DNA of 64,000 nucleotides from contig NW_012236514.1 of assembly GCF_000787575.1 (NCBI RefSeq), positions 434,001 to 498,000 of the forward strand, read 5' to 3'. This stretch comes from Acytostelium subglobosum LB1 (lineage: Eukaryota; Evosea; Eumycetozoa; Acytosteliales; Acytosteliaceae). How positions within the stretch are numbered: the stretch's first letter is position 1; every line of letters starts with the position of its first letter. Below the pieces are notes generated by a model. That model was not told the DNA's origin. It did not search any database and was given only the letters and a program-made list of their open reading frames with translations. The translations under genes were made by a program, and so were the position numbers. This document shows, one piece after another, positions 23,567 through 36,219 of the stretch.

Positions 23567-26327
23567 TCCACTTCAATAAATCATCCTTGCATGCATTGTA
23601 GAACTCGTTGTTATCCTTGATTGATTCAAAGTCCTGGAGCAGAGATCTCTCACACAAGGGAATTGGATTCTCGGTAAAGTACTGCTTCACCTGCTGGACG
23701 CGTTCATCAGACATGCGTGTGCTGAACATACCAGAGACCATGCGCTCGATAAGGGGATTCTCTTTGAAGGTCTCGTAGATGGACTTGGCATTCTTGACAA
23801 AGTAGGCCCATGCTGCCTCGCTGGTGCTGTCAGAGATGTAGTACCAAACCATGTATGAGTCCTGGGAGCGAACGTCTTTGCTTAGCGAAAAGTCCAATGC
23901 TCTCTCGGTCAATGCTGGGCTGTTGTTGCAGGCAAGCACACGTAGCATAGTCTCCTTCTGTGAGGAGATCTCGCTGGCGTTGTAGATGGCCATGATGTCA
24001 GTCTGCTCGGCCTCACCACCATTCTTCATCACGGTCTGTACGACGGCACGCATGATGTCTGGGTCCAGAGATGACTGATCCTTTTTGAATGCTACAAACA
24101 GCTCGCGGCACTTGGCCACAGTTGCTGGGTCTCCGTGTACACCAAGTGCGGCAAGCACGCTGTCCCTCAGGTTAGTGTCGCCCGAGCTCTCACCTTCCTT
24201 CTTTGCAAATCCAAGGCGCTCGCCAAGGGGCTTGAGCAACTTTACGATGACTCCAGACATCTTGTCATCGCCAACGAGCTTGTTGAGGTAGCCAAGACGA
24301 GCAATGATGAACTGCCAGATGGACTCCTCGATCTCATTGGTGTAGGCCATCAACAGGTCTGTGAACACTGTAATGGGGATGTCACGTGACTTGCCAAGGT
24401 AGAAGCAGTCACAGAGGACGCCCATACGGTCTACGGCGGGGAGCTTAAGAGATTGAATGAGTGGAATTAGACCCTTAATGATGGATGGATCGTAGTTGAT
24501 ACGGAAGTAGCCAGTCTGTCCATAGTTTGGCTTGATCCAACCCTGAGGATTGTAGTTGGGCACTGTGAATGTGCCGGTCTTCTTGTCGAGCACATACTCA
24601 TGCGAGCCAGACTCAGTCTGGACCTTGATGTAGCAGTTCCAGAGTGGATCGGATGTTTGCTCGGGACCATTCCTGAACTTCTTCTGGGTGAGCTCAAAGA
24701 CACCTGGTGTCGATGCTAGAGGAGGGGAAGGAGTTGTCAGTCATGTGCTGGCTGCGTGGCATTCGACAAAAGGGTCACATCTACTTACTTTGTTTGAATG
24801 AGATGACTGGGTATCCAGTAACCTTGGTGAAGGTATCCACCCACGCCCTGACATCCACGCCAGAGTGCTCAGAAAGTGATTGCCAGAGATCCTCGGTGAC
24901 TGTGTTCTTGTAGCTGTGTTTCTTGATGTAGTGATTGAGTCCTGTGCGGAACTTATCGCCAAGACGTCCTTCAACCATCTGGATCACACATGAACCCTTG
25001 TTGTAACTGATCGTGTCAAAGATCTCACCAATCTGGGCACTGTTGCGCACTGGTACCTCGACGGGATGAGACGAGTCCAGGACATCGAGGGTGAGAGCTT
25101 CATTCCTATAATCATTAGTGAACTCGAGCCATTTGGACCACTCGGGGAACAAGTGATCAGTGACAACATAGTCCATAAAGCTGGCGAATCCCTCATTGAG
25201 CCAGAGCTGTGACCACCACTCCATTGTCACCAAGTTGCCAAACCATTGATGAGCCACTGGATGTAATTGAGTGAATGAATGAGTGAGTCGGGGTAGATGG
25301 ACAGGCTTGTCAATGTTATAACATACACTCATGTCCAATGACACTTGCTATGCTCTGCTTAAGGTATGTAGTGGTCTTGTCAGACGTGAGCAACAATACC
25401 TCACGATAAGTGATCAATCCCCAGTTTCTGTTTGAGTGAAGGAGTCGCATCAATGATCGTTAGTCAGTTAGGCTTGGACGTCCAAGTGCAGAGTGTAGTA
25501 ACATACTCCATAGCACCCATGGCAAAGTCTGGAATGGCAATCTGGTCACACTTGGACAGGGGATATGGTACGCCAAAGAAGTTGGTGAAGAAGGACAGCA
25601 CATCGCAGGCAACCTTGAGCGCAAACTCTGTGCTCTCGGTGTTGCCCTTGACCTTGTAGACACGGACCTGCACACCCTCCTTGCTGTGGCCCTCGATGTA
25701 CTCGAGCTCGCCAACGATGAAGGCGACAAGGTAGGTGCTCATCAATGGTGTGTCGGCAAAGTGCACCGTCTTGGTACCATTGCCGTTGTCTTTGGATGAG
25801 ATCTCGGCCATGTTGGACAGTGCAGTCATGTGCGAGGGCACCGTGAGTGTGATGTCATAGACTGCCTTGAGTGCAGGCTCATCAAAGCACGGGAAACATC
25901 TGCGGGCGTAGGTCGCCTCAAACTGTGAGACGGCCATGTGATGATCAACGCCCTGGATTGTGTAGCGTGAGCGATAGAAGCCCATTAACTTGTCATTGAC
26001 ACAGCCTTCGAACTGCATGGTGAGTGTGACGGTGCCGACAGCAATCGCATCGGAGAATTTGAGAATGGCCACTTCCTCTGGCTCGTGATAGGAGATGTCT
26101 GTTGATTGTGCGCCAGTTGATAGTTGTGCACTCTTAATGCTCAATTCGAATGAATGCAATACTATCTCTGTAGTTGGTCTGACGACGCGCATCTCAATAG
26201 ATACAGTGCCTTCAAATTTGAAAGCAATCATATCGGGAATGATATGCAATTGGTACTTGAGTGGCACTACATAGTCTGGTAGAATGAGTCTATCATTACG
26301 ATCAATAAGATGTTTAAAGTCTGTCAT
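23553..26327 (-). CDS. psaA: M1 family aminopeptidase, puromycin-sensitive type
   Basis: Exons on the minus strand: 26327-25507, 25427-25327, 25256-24789 and 24715-23553, 850 residues. The model restores every hallmark: substrate motif GAMEN (split by intron 1), zinc site HELAHQW (split by intron 2) with the third ligand in WLNEGFA, and a C-terminal ERAP1-like helical domain. The start MTDFKHLIDRNDRLILP fits cytosolic puromycin-sensitive aminopeptidase (NPEPPS), with no signal or anchor sequence. The enzyme trims N-terminal residues from peptides, for example after proteasome cleavage. Intron 2 uses donor GTATGT at 25326; a GT two bases before it (toward higher coordinates) would break the motif. 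Coding overlap with the FNIP gene is 14 bases. Confidence 0.96.
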
Positions 26328-26711
26328 TTCTAATTGATTGATTGATTGATTGAGTGATTGATATTAAGTATATATGTATATGTAGATAATAATAATAATA
26401 ATGATGTTGGATGGTTGGTTGAATAAATGATGCTGTGAAGTTCAAAAGTTTAATTTGATTGATGAGCGCAAAGTTATATTCCAATGTAAACGGGACATTA
26501 TGGTATGGCGTTCTTGTATGATATGATACCTTGATCATATCACTTATATAATATATATATTACCATTACCATTACCATTACACCTAGGCAATGATTAGGG
26601 TACATTGGATAGTCAAGCTTGTTGATAATAATAATTGTTGCCTTCAAAGACTTGGATATGCTACCAGGTAGTACCAGCCTGCGCAGTGGAGATGACATAT
26701 CCTCTAACTAC
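26328..26711. other. Intergenic between two minus-strand genes
   Basis: 384 bases. Upstream of the aminopeptidase start there are five CAAT units (minus strand) directly before the ATG, then AT-rich sequence. Four CCATTA hexamers stand at about 26561-26583. No gene. Confidence 0.5.
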
Positions 26712-27814
26712 TTAGTTGAGATAGCTCAACTCTGGGCCAATTGGAACGATTCCTGATGGATTGATCGATCTTTGTGATTCGTAGTAACAGTGTTTGATGT
26801 GATGGAAGTTGACAGTGGGCTTGATAGCTTCGTTCTGATAGAGTGATCGGAGGTAGTTGGACAAAGCAGGATAGTCCTTAATCATTCTCTTGTTGACCTT
26901 AAAGTGACCATAATAGACAGCATCGAATCTGATCAATGTCGTGAACAATCTGATGTCGGCCTCGGTTAGTCTATCGCCTACCAACCAGCGTGCTTTGGAA
27001 AGTCTCGCCTCTAAATGATCAAGTGCAGTGAATACATTCTTAAATGCACTGTCGTCTATGGGATTGAGTGATTATATGATTGATGAATGGATAATTGTAT
27101 GGTGTTAGACTTTGTGTTTGATTATTGAATGATCGCCAAATAAGTCAATGAACTTTTCGCTCATACATGATTGCTGATCACCAGCGAATCCACATTTGTA
27201 TACACCATTGTTGATGTTATCATAGACATAGGAGTTGGTCTCATCGATTGAGGACAATAGATCTCTTGGCGTTAGGTCTAGTGATGGATTGGTGGCCCAT
27301 TGATTGAACTCTGCGTTCAACATTCTGATGATCTCACCAGAGTCGTTGTTGACTATGGTCGATGTTTTCTTGTCCCAGAGCACTGGCACAGTGTATCGAC
27401 CTTCATACAGCGGATCAGACAGTTTATACAACTGACTAAGATGAGTGAATTTGTTGATTGGATCAATCTCGCAGCCGTCCCTCTCTGAGAAATGCCATCC
27501 ATCAGCTCCCAGGAAGTAATCAACTACAGTCATTCCAATAACCTGCCTAAGACCCTTAAGTCTACGAACTATTATGGTTCTCTAAAGGTATGATGTAGGT
27601 GAGTAAGTAGGTCAGAGACAAAGACAGAATGGGAATGATTTAGTGATCATACATGTGCCCAAGGACATGCTAGTGAGACATATAGATGGTATCGATTTGG
27701 TTCGGGAGGGTACTGAGTACCTGTCTTGATGAAGTTCCTAAACGAACTTGCTTTGCGAACAAACTCTCCCTTTAATTGGAAGTCCATTATCTTGATAGGT
27801 GTTTGATTGGACAT
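26712..27814 (-). CDS. Glutathionyl-hydroquinone reductase (Xi-class GST, ECM4/YqjG type)
   Basis: Exons 27814-27653, 27581-27167 and 27055-26712 give 306 residues. The N-terminal thioredoxin-like part holds the catalytic motif CPWAH (joined across intron 1 to RT), with FRNFIKTG and NRYHLYVSLACPW as in bacterial YqjG and yeast ECM4/Gto2. The middle has DNINNGVYKCGFA and the C-terminal helical domain starts LVGDRLTEADIRLFTTLIRFD, the family signature. Intron 2 was placed at the GTATGA donor (27166) because it alone restores the spacing GDQQSYDSAFKNVF. These enzymes reduce glutathionyl-hydroquinones with glutathione. There is no targeting sequence, so it is probably cytosolic. Confidence 0.94.
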
Positions 27815-28456
27815 TATTATAATATATTATTTGTTTGTATAATATTTAAATATGTTAATGAACTAGAATTGAATATGAAAATTAATAAGTTGTTGTAGAT
27901 CAATTTTAATTATTGAGGTATTAATAAGAGTGGGCTTAGGAAATAGGGTATAGGGGATAGGGGATGTAATTCGGAGGTGCTATACCTTCATTCCACACCT
28001 ATCCATCAATCTGATTTAAGTTCTCTGGATTTCACCCTCCCAATCAATTTCACAATCACACTCACTATCGTTCAACCACCTATTTAATAATGTGAATGAT
28101 AGAATGAATAAAAGAATGAAAGATTGATTGAATGATTGATTGGGGGATTGGATGATCCTTCCTTAACAAAGTGATGTTGACTAGTCAAACTTGTTTGGAT
28201 CAAGGACCACAATTCATTCCAATTGGATGTGGAAAAAAAATATTATTATTATTACGTTCTATGTCGATTTATTCAAGAAGGTGCAGACTAGACTTTCTTG
28301 TTGTAGTCATCGTCATCCATCAATGTTCATTCATTCATGGCGCCGTCATTGTCGTCTTTTTCATCGTCTTTGTCTTCTTTGTCGTCGTCGTCGTCGTCAG
28401 CTCTGTTCGTTACACTACTACATCTCCTTCTACTACTACTATTTCTACTAGTACTA
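27815..28456. other. Intergenic between two minus-strand genes
   Basis: 642 bases, AT-rich near the reductase start, then a TCGTCGTCG/TCTTC-rich stretch (28340-28440) forming the 3' flank of the carrier gene. No supported gene. Confidence 0.5.
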
Positions 28457-30876
28457 TTATTTGAAGCTACCAAACTTGCTCTCCATCTCTTGAACCTTCT
28501 GGACTGGTGTTGCCTGTCCACGGAGAGTGTTCCAGTCTCTCTGGGAGATTGGTGCCGATGTGGGTGGCTTTGGTGGGACGTGGGGCATCAGGTGCTTCTG
28601 GAGCATCTCGTATGAGAGCAGAGTGACACCAAACTGAGGTGACGATCTGAACACACGAGCGACGCAACCCTTGAAGAAGGCGCGGAATCCTTCCTCACGC
28701 CAGATCTTCTGGGCGCAGTCACGGATACCATCGTAGGTCTGCTCGCCAGTCTTGGCCTTGACCTGCAGACGAGTCTTGATCACATCAGCGGGAGTCACCA
28801 GGGAGGCGGCGGGGATACCGGCCACCATACCAGAGATGAACAGATCCTTTGGTGCGATGTTGCCGTCCTTGTCAGCCAACAGAGTCTTCATCTTGGCGTA
28901 GGCGGGGAAGTAGATGGCAGAGAATGGAATGTCACGCAGCAGACAGGCACCGGCTCCCTTGTACAAACCAGAGATACCGAGCTCGCGCACGATCGACAGG
29001 GCGCTCTGGCCCTTGCCAGCGCCTTGCACCTGCAGACGGATCTTGACAATCTCGAGTGGGTTGGTGAACATGACCTGCGAGGCTCCAGCACCACCTCCAG
29101 CGAGCACCTCAAGGGGCAAGTAGATCTCGCCCTTGCTCTTGTCGGCAAACAGACCACGGAGCAGATCGTTGACAGTGAGCTTGATAGCCTTCTCTGGGGC
29201 AACACCAACGAGCTGTGGGCCCAGACCTCTGTAGAGACCGGCAAAGCCCTCGTTCTTGAGCACCTTCTTGAAACAGTCCCAACTGTTGTTGTAAACTCTC
29301 AGTGCTGGGTCAACAGCACGCTGGTTCTGCATTCTGGTCTTGACCAGATCGATTGGGTAGACGGCGGTGGCACCAATGGCACCAGCCACAGAGCCCAGAG
29401 CAAAGTTCTCAATCGACTCACGCAGCTGGGCGGTGAAGCCCTTGCCGGTGATGCGGCCGCTGGCAACCTCGACGGGGGCGGCGGCGGCGACTGGAACGGA
29501 GGGTGTGGTCGACACACCGGTCATCTTCTCAAACTCCTGGATGTTGAGCTTGCCGTCCTTGTTGGTGTCGAGCAAATGGAAGATGAGATCGACCTCCATT
29601 GGTGTGATCTCGATCGATGTCGATGTTCTAGCCTCCTGCAGGAACTCCTCCTTGGTGATGTCTGTCTTGTCGCGCTTGACTGATGCGGCCTTGAGCACAC
29701 GGCCGTATGATGGGAAATGGAGCAACATGTCATTGCAGGCGACAAACTGTGGGTAGCTGACCTCGTCGGCGTGTCCCGACGACACGTTGAGCTCAGCGAG
29801 CGACTCAAGCTTTGAACGGATGTTCTCGGGGATTCTTCTCAACTTCACAGAGTTGAGGATCTGGGCGAACTTATCCTTTGGAATGTAACCTGTCTTGTTG
29901 GTATCGTAGAATCTGAACTCTTGCCTAATGAGATGTGATGAGATGATGTGTCAGAGGATGATGGATAGGGAGAGTGGGGAGTTGACAACATACTTGACTC
30001 TCTCTTGTTGGAAGTCCTTCAGCAGTTGAGTGAACTGGCTGTAGTTAAGCTCTGACTTGCCGTTTCCAAAGTAAAGGTTGACCAGCTCACAGTTAAAGTC
30101 GAATGGGATGGCTGGGTCCAAACTTGCAGACACGACATTCTGGAAGTCATCTGTTTAGATTGATTGATTGATTGTTAGATTGATTGAGTGCAGCTTATGG
30201 AGGATAAGACTTGACATACTCTTTGAGATGAAACCATTGCCATCACGATCGAACAGCTTGAATGCCAGGAAGTACTCAGCCTCTGGCTTGGACATGAGCT
30301 CGTCAAACATGCAGTACTCCTCAAGACTGATGTGACCAGTGTGATCGATATCGGCCATCTGGAAGAGGACCTTGAACTTATCAGCATCGAGGGTGGCCTT
30401 GAGCAACTGATCGCCTCTTCCCTCAGACTCTGGTGTGGTCAGAGCATTCAAGAAGTCATCCGCAGTCATATATTTCTCGCCATTGATGGTCTATTATATT
30501 GAATGAATGAATGAGTGAGTATGTAAGATGTCCAAAGTCACGTGACTACCTGTCAGCCGCCAGTCAGGTGACATACAGTTGTGGCGAACTTCTCAAAGTT
30601 AGACTTTTGCTTATCGCGAATCAATGCCTTGGTTCTATCCTCGTCGGCCAACATAGTAGTGCCAAACAGGGCCAATGAGGCGGCGGTAATACCGAAGCCA
30701 AAGGCTGCCTTGGAGACTATAAATGATGTGATGTATAAGTTGGCAGTTCACCTACTCCTCCACAATGACAATTCAAACTTACATCTGCTCTTTTGTTGGT
30801 TGCCGCCATTGCGAGAGGCAGTGGAGAATCCCCTGGACAATGCCTTGGACGACTTGTTTGCGACTCTGCTCAACAT
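28457..30876 (-). CDS. mcfO: Calcium-binding mitochondrial aspartate/glutamate carrier (aralar/citrin type)
   Basis: Five exons: 30876-30783, 30716-30577, 30490-30220, 30150-29994, 29924-28457, for 709 residues. Residues 1-60 are an Arg/Ser-rich, then hydrophobic leader, unusual for SLC25 carriers. EF-hand region: [14 protein letters not shown] and [11 protein letters not shown] are good calcium loops, with weaker ones in the next half and [14 protein letters not shown] at about 345. A three-repeat carrier domain (about 385-670) carries [16 protein letters not shown] and PADVIKTR, each the PxD/ExxK/R signature. This is the SLC25A12/A13 design: calcium in the intermembrane space regulates aspartate/glutamate exchange for the malate-aspartate shuttle. 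The short first exon with an intron at codon 31/32 is well supported by phase. Confidence 0.96.
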
Positions 30877-32869
30877 TGTTGTTGTTTATATAATAATAAT
30901 CTTATCTGGAGTAATTGAATGAAGAGTAAGTCAATATTAATGATTATGATGATTGATTATGAATATGATTATGATTATGATGAAGATAAGATTGTTTGAA
31001 GATGCACTTCACTCGAATGAGAGGGTGGTGGAGAGGTGGTGGATGATGGATGAGGTGTTGTTGGTGTTCACTTGCGAGCACAATCAAACTTGGTTGGATG
31101 GGCCTCTTCACAAGTCCTGATTTAATTTCAAAACCCACACCATCACTTCACTCACTACACTCTACTTCATCGTACGTAATCAAGATGATGTCAATATCTC
31201 TGTATCCATACATCTATCTATCTGTTATGTTGCGTTGATGGTATTTATGTTTGTGTTGTGGAGAAAGAGACGGGGAAGTGAAGTTACTTGTTGACTTTGA
31301 CAAGTGATGGATGACCACTAATGACTAAACAATCAATGTATTGTGTTACTACTTACTTTACTAGTTGTAATAGTATAAGTGTGAAAGAGAGAGGGAGGGA
31401 ATGAATGAATGATTACAATGAAGGGATGATGTTGGTATTGAAGCAACACCATCACACACAGATTGAGGGCGTTGGTCGGTCAAGAGATAGAGAGGACTTG
31501 AAGCCGACTCGTTTGCCCAGTGGGCAAAGGTGTACCCATACCCATCACCAGGTGTATCCACCTAACCTGATGGATCACATCAAGCAAGCAACAAACAACA
31601 AGCTTTTATTTTATTTTATTGAAAACGATCATCAAATTATCGATATGAAGTGCTAAAAAAGGCAAGAGGGTACTTGACGAATGACGACAAGTCCGAGCCA
31701 TTGTCATAGATAGATTGTTTGGTGTACATCTAAGTTGGGCAATAACATTAATCATCATATAATCGATATTTCATCACTATACTTCTGACTGATATTCTGA
31801 TCAGTTGGAGATTGGTCACTGATTCACCCATTCAATTTCCGAATCAATATTGTTTACACTGGTCCTATCTTCTCATTTATAATATAATCAACTTCATTCA
31901 TTGTCTTTTAGTTAACATGTTCATCTCTATCTCTTTTTAAAGATAACAATTGTTATTCTTTGTTTGATTATGTGAGAGAAAGCAGGAGAGAGCTCGGCAA
32001 TCTACCTCGAACCCACTTACCACCCACCCACCAACAATGGGGAGGCGGGAGTGTTTTATTGGGGCCTGATTTGGAACAAGGCTCGTCTTTCCGATCATCA
32101 AAATTGATAGAATGTTCGGTTTTGGCAAACAATTAAAAAAACAATCCTTTTCGTAGTCCAGCCGAGAAGTGATCACTTTGTTTCCTTTCAAAACACAATG
32201 CTCACAACACATTAAACAAATACAAATACATACCTGCCTTTATCTATTATCTATTATTACATCGTGTACATACTCTTTCAAGCAATCAACTTGTTCATAT
32301 CAATCTTGAATCGCCCAGCCGATCCAATCAATCATAGTGTGTTGTGCCCAAGCCAGCCCCTACCCCCACCAAACGATCACAATTGTGTCATTCATTCACA
32401 CACAAACCCCTTCGTGTGACCAAGTCAGCCAACCCACCCTACTTTCACCACACACTCACCAACCCTCCTCTCCAACAAACAAACAAACCGGGTTGCCAAC
32501 AACATTAATTGCTGTAATAGTATTGTTGTTATTGTTGTTGTACGTCATTCATACCCTCACAACAACAACCAACAACAATTGTATTCTTATAAGATACACG
32601 TTCAAACACTCTATCAACAACATCAATAACATAAACATAACATATATTTATAACTCTAAGAGAGAGAGAGTGTGTGTAGCTGTTAAGGAAGCACGATCAT
32701 CCTCGACATCCACATAGACATCCGAGACACCCAGTCAATCAATCAATCAATCACAATCAATCAAACAAACAATCAATCGTTCAAACTATATAACCATTTC
32801 AAAGGTGCTATATAGAAGTTATAATCAACTAAATATATACATATATTTATAAAACATAAAGAGAGAGAT
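30877..32869. other. 2 kb divergent intergenic region
   Basis: It lies between the carrier (-) and MDM12-like (+) start codons. It is a patchwork of AT-rich tracts, CAACAACAA runs and (CAAT)n close to the MDM12 start. I looked for tRNA boxes and long frames on both strands; the short frames at about 31405-31656 and 31937-32212 have no protein-like composition. Nothing supportable beyond promoters. Confidence 0.4.
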
Positions 32870-33814
32870 ATGTCGTTCAAACTCACTTGGGGACCATTCG
32901 ACGATGAGTTCTACAACAAGATAAAGTCAGCACTTAATAAGACACTCAACTCTGGTCCACCGATTCCAAATATTGTCGATCAACTACTAGTTCATCAATT
33001 CCACTTGGGCGATGTTGTAAGTTATCAACCGATCACAGTGTCGATCAATCAATCAATCAATCAATCAATCAAAGTGCGCAGTGCTGACAACAAGTATATA
33101 CATTAGCCTCCATCAATAGTATTGTTAAAAGTAGCGGATGCATCAAAGGAGAAGTTTAGATTCATATTCCACGTTAAATATAATGGCAATGGACTGTTAG
33201 AGCTGAGGACAAGGGTACAGGCCAATCCTGTATACCTTGGCACATCGATAACACCGAGCAGAAGCGAGCGCGCACAGCTAAAGAAGCTGAACATTGGTTC
33301 GGCGTCCAATCCACACATCATGCCTCTATCGATAATCATCACCGACATTATATTCGACGGCGAACTCTCCGTGACGTTCATCAACAACAAGTCGATCGAG
33401 GCGTGCTTTGCCACCGACCCGTTGAAGCAGGTCATCATCAAGACCAGCTTTGACGACTTCCCTGCCGCCGCCAACTTTATCAAGAAGCTGGTCGACCTGC
33501 AGCTGCGCAACTTTATCATGAAAGACTTCCCGGCCATCGTCGGATCCATCACTGTACCATCTCCACCCTCACCCCAAGCACAATCGACCAACAACAACTC
33601 TGCATCCTCACCAATCATTTCATCACCATCCTTCTTCAATGGCCACGGCAGTCGGGATGGCAGCAGCTTTCTAAACAGTCCAGACGAGAACCAACATCAC
33701 ATACAGCAGTCACAGCAGCAGCAACAAGACATCAAGAAGAACAAGAACAAGTTAAAGTCATCAAACATGGCATCGAGCGTGGAGAATAAAGATTGGGAGT
33801 CATCTAGCGTATGA
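32870..33814 (+). CDS. mdm12: MDM12-like ERMES subunit (SMP domain)
   Basis: Exons 32870-33016 and 33107-33814 give 284 residues. The N-terminus MSFKLTWGPFDDEF matches the MDM12 start (MSFxxxW), followed by an SMP lipid-binding domain: PIPNIVDQLLVHQFHLGDVPP (split by the intron), GLLELRTRVQANP, SIIITDIIFDGEL and a C-terminal strand-helix block ending near residue 205. MDM12 is the soluble subunit of the ER-mitochondria encounter structure and moves phospholipids between the two membranes with MMM1. The last 75 residues are low-complexity Ser/Gln/Asn, which animals lack and many dictyostelid proteins have. The intron holds a run of five CAAT units. Good fit, though SMP proteins are divergent. 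Confidence 0.85.
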
Positions 33815-33900
33815 TCATCACTATCCCATAATCATATCAATCAATCAATCAATCATACAGTGTGCAGTTCGACTATACCTATATCTATATCTATATGTGT

Positions 33901-34988
33901 TTATATCTGTAATGTCTCGATTGATACATTGTTATAGTATTGAGTGAGACCAGTGACGGCAAAGAGTGCAAAGAGTAGTAGGCCATGGTATGATTGAAGT
34001 TTGTTGGCAAAGTATCCAATGGCACCAGCGCAGAGTGAGCACATGATGATGAGAATGATGCTCAGGGTGTATGTGGGCGACTCCCATTCAAAGGTGTAGA
34101 CGGTGCCGTAGAAGCAGAACACGCCCATCAGGAATGACGTCTTGGAGATAGTGCCACCAATGAGGTTGGAGAATGCAATGTTGATCGATTGCGAATTGCC
34201 CTTCCTCGACAGCGATATCGACTCGAGGATCTCGGGCATCTCACTGGCAATGGGCGCCAGGAAGAATGCCAGCAGAATGGGATTGACGTCCAGCGATGAC
34301 GCCAGTTCCACAACCGAGTCGATGAAAGGCTTGCTAAAGAAACAGATGAGTGCGCCGCCAAGCACCAGCATTGCCACGCCCTTGGCCAGCGAGTCATTGG
34401 CATGCTCGTCCTCCTCATCCTCATCGTGCGCCGCCTCCAGGTCGTCCTCCTTCTCAACCTCGGGCAGCTTATAGAACAATGAGTTCAAGATGAACATTAG
34501 ATAGAATCCAACGCCAGCGAATCCAAGAATCATGCTGAAGCCAAACATTGCCAGTGTCAGAGGAATGAATAGAGATAGCATCAATATAAGGCACTGTCTT
34601 CTAACAGGTGGCTGTAGCTGTACCAATCCTCCCCTTCTATTCTTTGTTCCAATCCAAATACAACATCCAAGTGCAATAGTACACACAACTAAGAGCCATT
34701 ATGTTTGAATGAGTGAGTAAGCATGAGGTGCATCATGAGATGATGGGATGCACGCTTACCTATTGAGCTGCCACTGACAGCACCAACGGCGAATCTAACA
34801 TTGCCACTGGACAGAGCTGTTACAAAGAATATAGCTTCGGGTGCTGTGTTCAACCATGCTATCAGCAAACCTCCAATGATAGATGCATCGTACTTCTTGC
34901 CAAGTATTTCACCACCTTCACCTACGCACCATGATGCAAAGGCGAGGAATACAAATGTTACCAAAGCAGTTGCTCCAGCCTCTAACAT
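33901..34988 (-). CDS. CaCA-superfamily cation/calcium exchanger
   Basis: Exons 34988-34760 and 34688-33901 give 338 residues with about ten hydrophobic segments. Two inverted alpha repeats are visible: NTAPEAIFFVTALSSG in the first half (glutamate in the APE position) and APIASEMPEILESISLS in the second, each followed by a small-residue helix (VGAVSGSSI; FSNLIGGTISK). Between them is an acidic cytosolic loop (EKEDDLEAAHDEDEEDEH) typical of exchangers. This fits the Na+/Ca2+ exchanger membrane family (PF01699). Whether it uses sodium or protons and which membrane it sits in cannot be told. The family call is firm. Confidence 0.9.
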
Positions 34989-35398
34989 TATTATTACTAT
35001 TATTTATGTGTATATATATTATTACAAGTACAACCAATCACAAATCAACTATTATCTGTATACTGATTGATTATGATTGATTGAATGGTGAATGATTATT
35101 ATTATTATGATAATGTTACAATGTAATATGTAGGTAGGGGTAATGATAATAATAGAGATAAACAAATAGATGTCAATCAAACATAAGTGTGTCAAGTTGT
35201 GATAGTGATTGTTCAAAGGTGTGTTGTCGTTTCAAAATCAATGTCGTTGACGTGTCAGCTCACTCAAACACCCACCTGAGCCACGATGGCAAAGATCAAA
35301 GTAAGTATCTTCTTCTTCTTCTTCTTATTGGTCAAACAGATATTAGTAACTATTATTGATTATTTGTTCATAAACAAAGGATGAATCAATGACACAAT

Positions 35399-35438
<40 letters not shown>

Positions 35439-35533
35439 ATCATCACAATCGGCCGACCGAATGAGTTGAATGACCTCAAATGTAAAACATTATAACAAAG
35501 ATATAGTGATACATAAGTATAGAGATAGATTGA
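34989..35533. other. Divergent intergenic region with CA microsatellite
   Basis: It separates the exchanger (-) from the DUF1294-like gene (+). At 35287 a short frame ATGGCAAAGATCAAA is followed at once by a perfect donor GTAAGTATC, so it may be an alternative first coding exon (MAKIK) that joins to the TAC at 35550 in phase. A (CA)n run follows. No other gene. Confidence 0.4.
35401..35433. repeat. (CA)n microsatellite
   Basis: About 15 uninterrupted CA units lie 100 bases before the start codon of the DUF1294-like gene. Confidence 0.9.
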
Positions 35534-36219
35534 ATGGCACACTTTGCACAGTACTTCAAAGGCCCAATGGCGGTCTTCTCATCTTATGCAGTGGCTATCA
35601 ATGCTAGTGCCGTAGGTCTATTCTACTATGACAAGCAACAGGCCATTCAACACAAGTGGCGTGTTCGTGAGAGTACCCTACACATCACTGCCCTACTAGG
35701 TGGATGGGTCGGTGGAATGTTTGCCATGGAGGCATTCAAACATAAGAGAGCAAAGCAATCATTCAAGAATGTAAAGTATTGATTGAGTTGACTTGATTCG
35801 TTCATATGTTCGTTCACTCACATTGTCGCTCTGTAACACAGACATACTATGTAGCAGTTGGTGGCAATATAGTATTACTTACAGGCTTTGCATACTTGTT
35901 CAGAAAGAGTCCACACTTGTTGCCACCTTTCTTGAAGAAGTACTCAAGTAGCCAGATGATTCGTAGTCAGCCACAAACACTCGCTCAAAGAATGGAGCAA
36001 CAACAACAACATCTACAAAGACATGATCAGTTTATCGAACAAAAGAACATTGAACTACATCAACAAAGGAAACAACAAAGGAGACATCATCAACAACAAC
36101 AACAACAACAAACTAATGTTGTTGACAACACAGCATCATCATCATTCCAAGTCCAGGACCGACCGGACAATGGCAAACAGCGCAACAATAGAAGGAGGAA
36201 TAATAATAAGAACAATTAA
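35534..36219 (+). CDS. DUF1294-like small membrane protein with Gln/Asn-rich tail
   Basis: Exons 35534-35770 and 35842-36219 give 204 residues. The first 100 residues match the bacterial DUF1294 pattern: YDKQQAIQHKWRVRESTLHI, then a glycine-rich turn LLGGWVGGMFAMEAFKHKRAKQSF, then a second hydrophobic helix. The remainder is a hydrophilic tail rich in Gln, His and Asn (poly-CAA). The function of DUF1294 is not known; in bacteria it is sometimes fused to a cold-shock domain, which is absent here. The start could alternatively be a short upstream exon at 35287. I am fairly sure of the exons and less sure of the family name. Confidence 0.75.

Noticed and set aside
31937-32212. A TTCGA-containing stretch and a 91-codon minus frame suggesting a tRNA or small protein
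   Set aside because: The arms around the possible T loop do not pair and the frame has a mixed, unconvincing composition.
33823-33831. ATCCCATAA, a match to the DUSE promoter box of Dictyostelium small non-coding RNAs
   Set aside because: The expected RNA start about 60 bases downstream falls inside the exchanger coding region and shows no class I RNA ends; a nine-base match is likely by chance.
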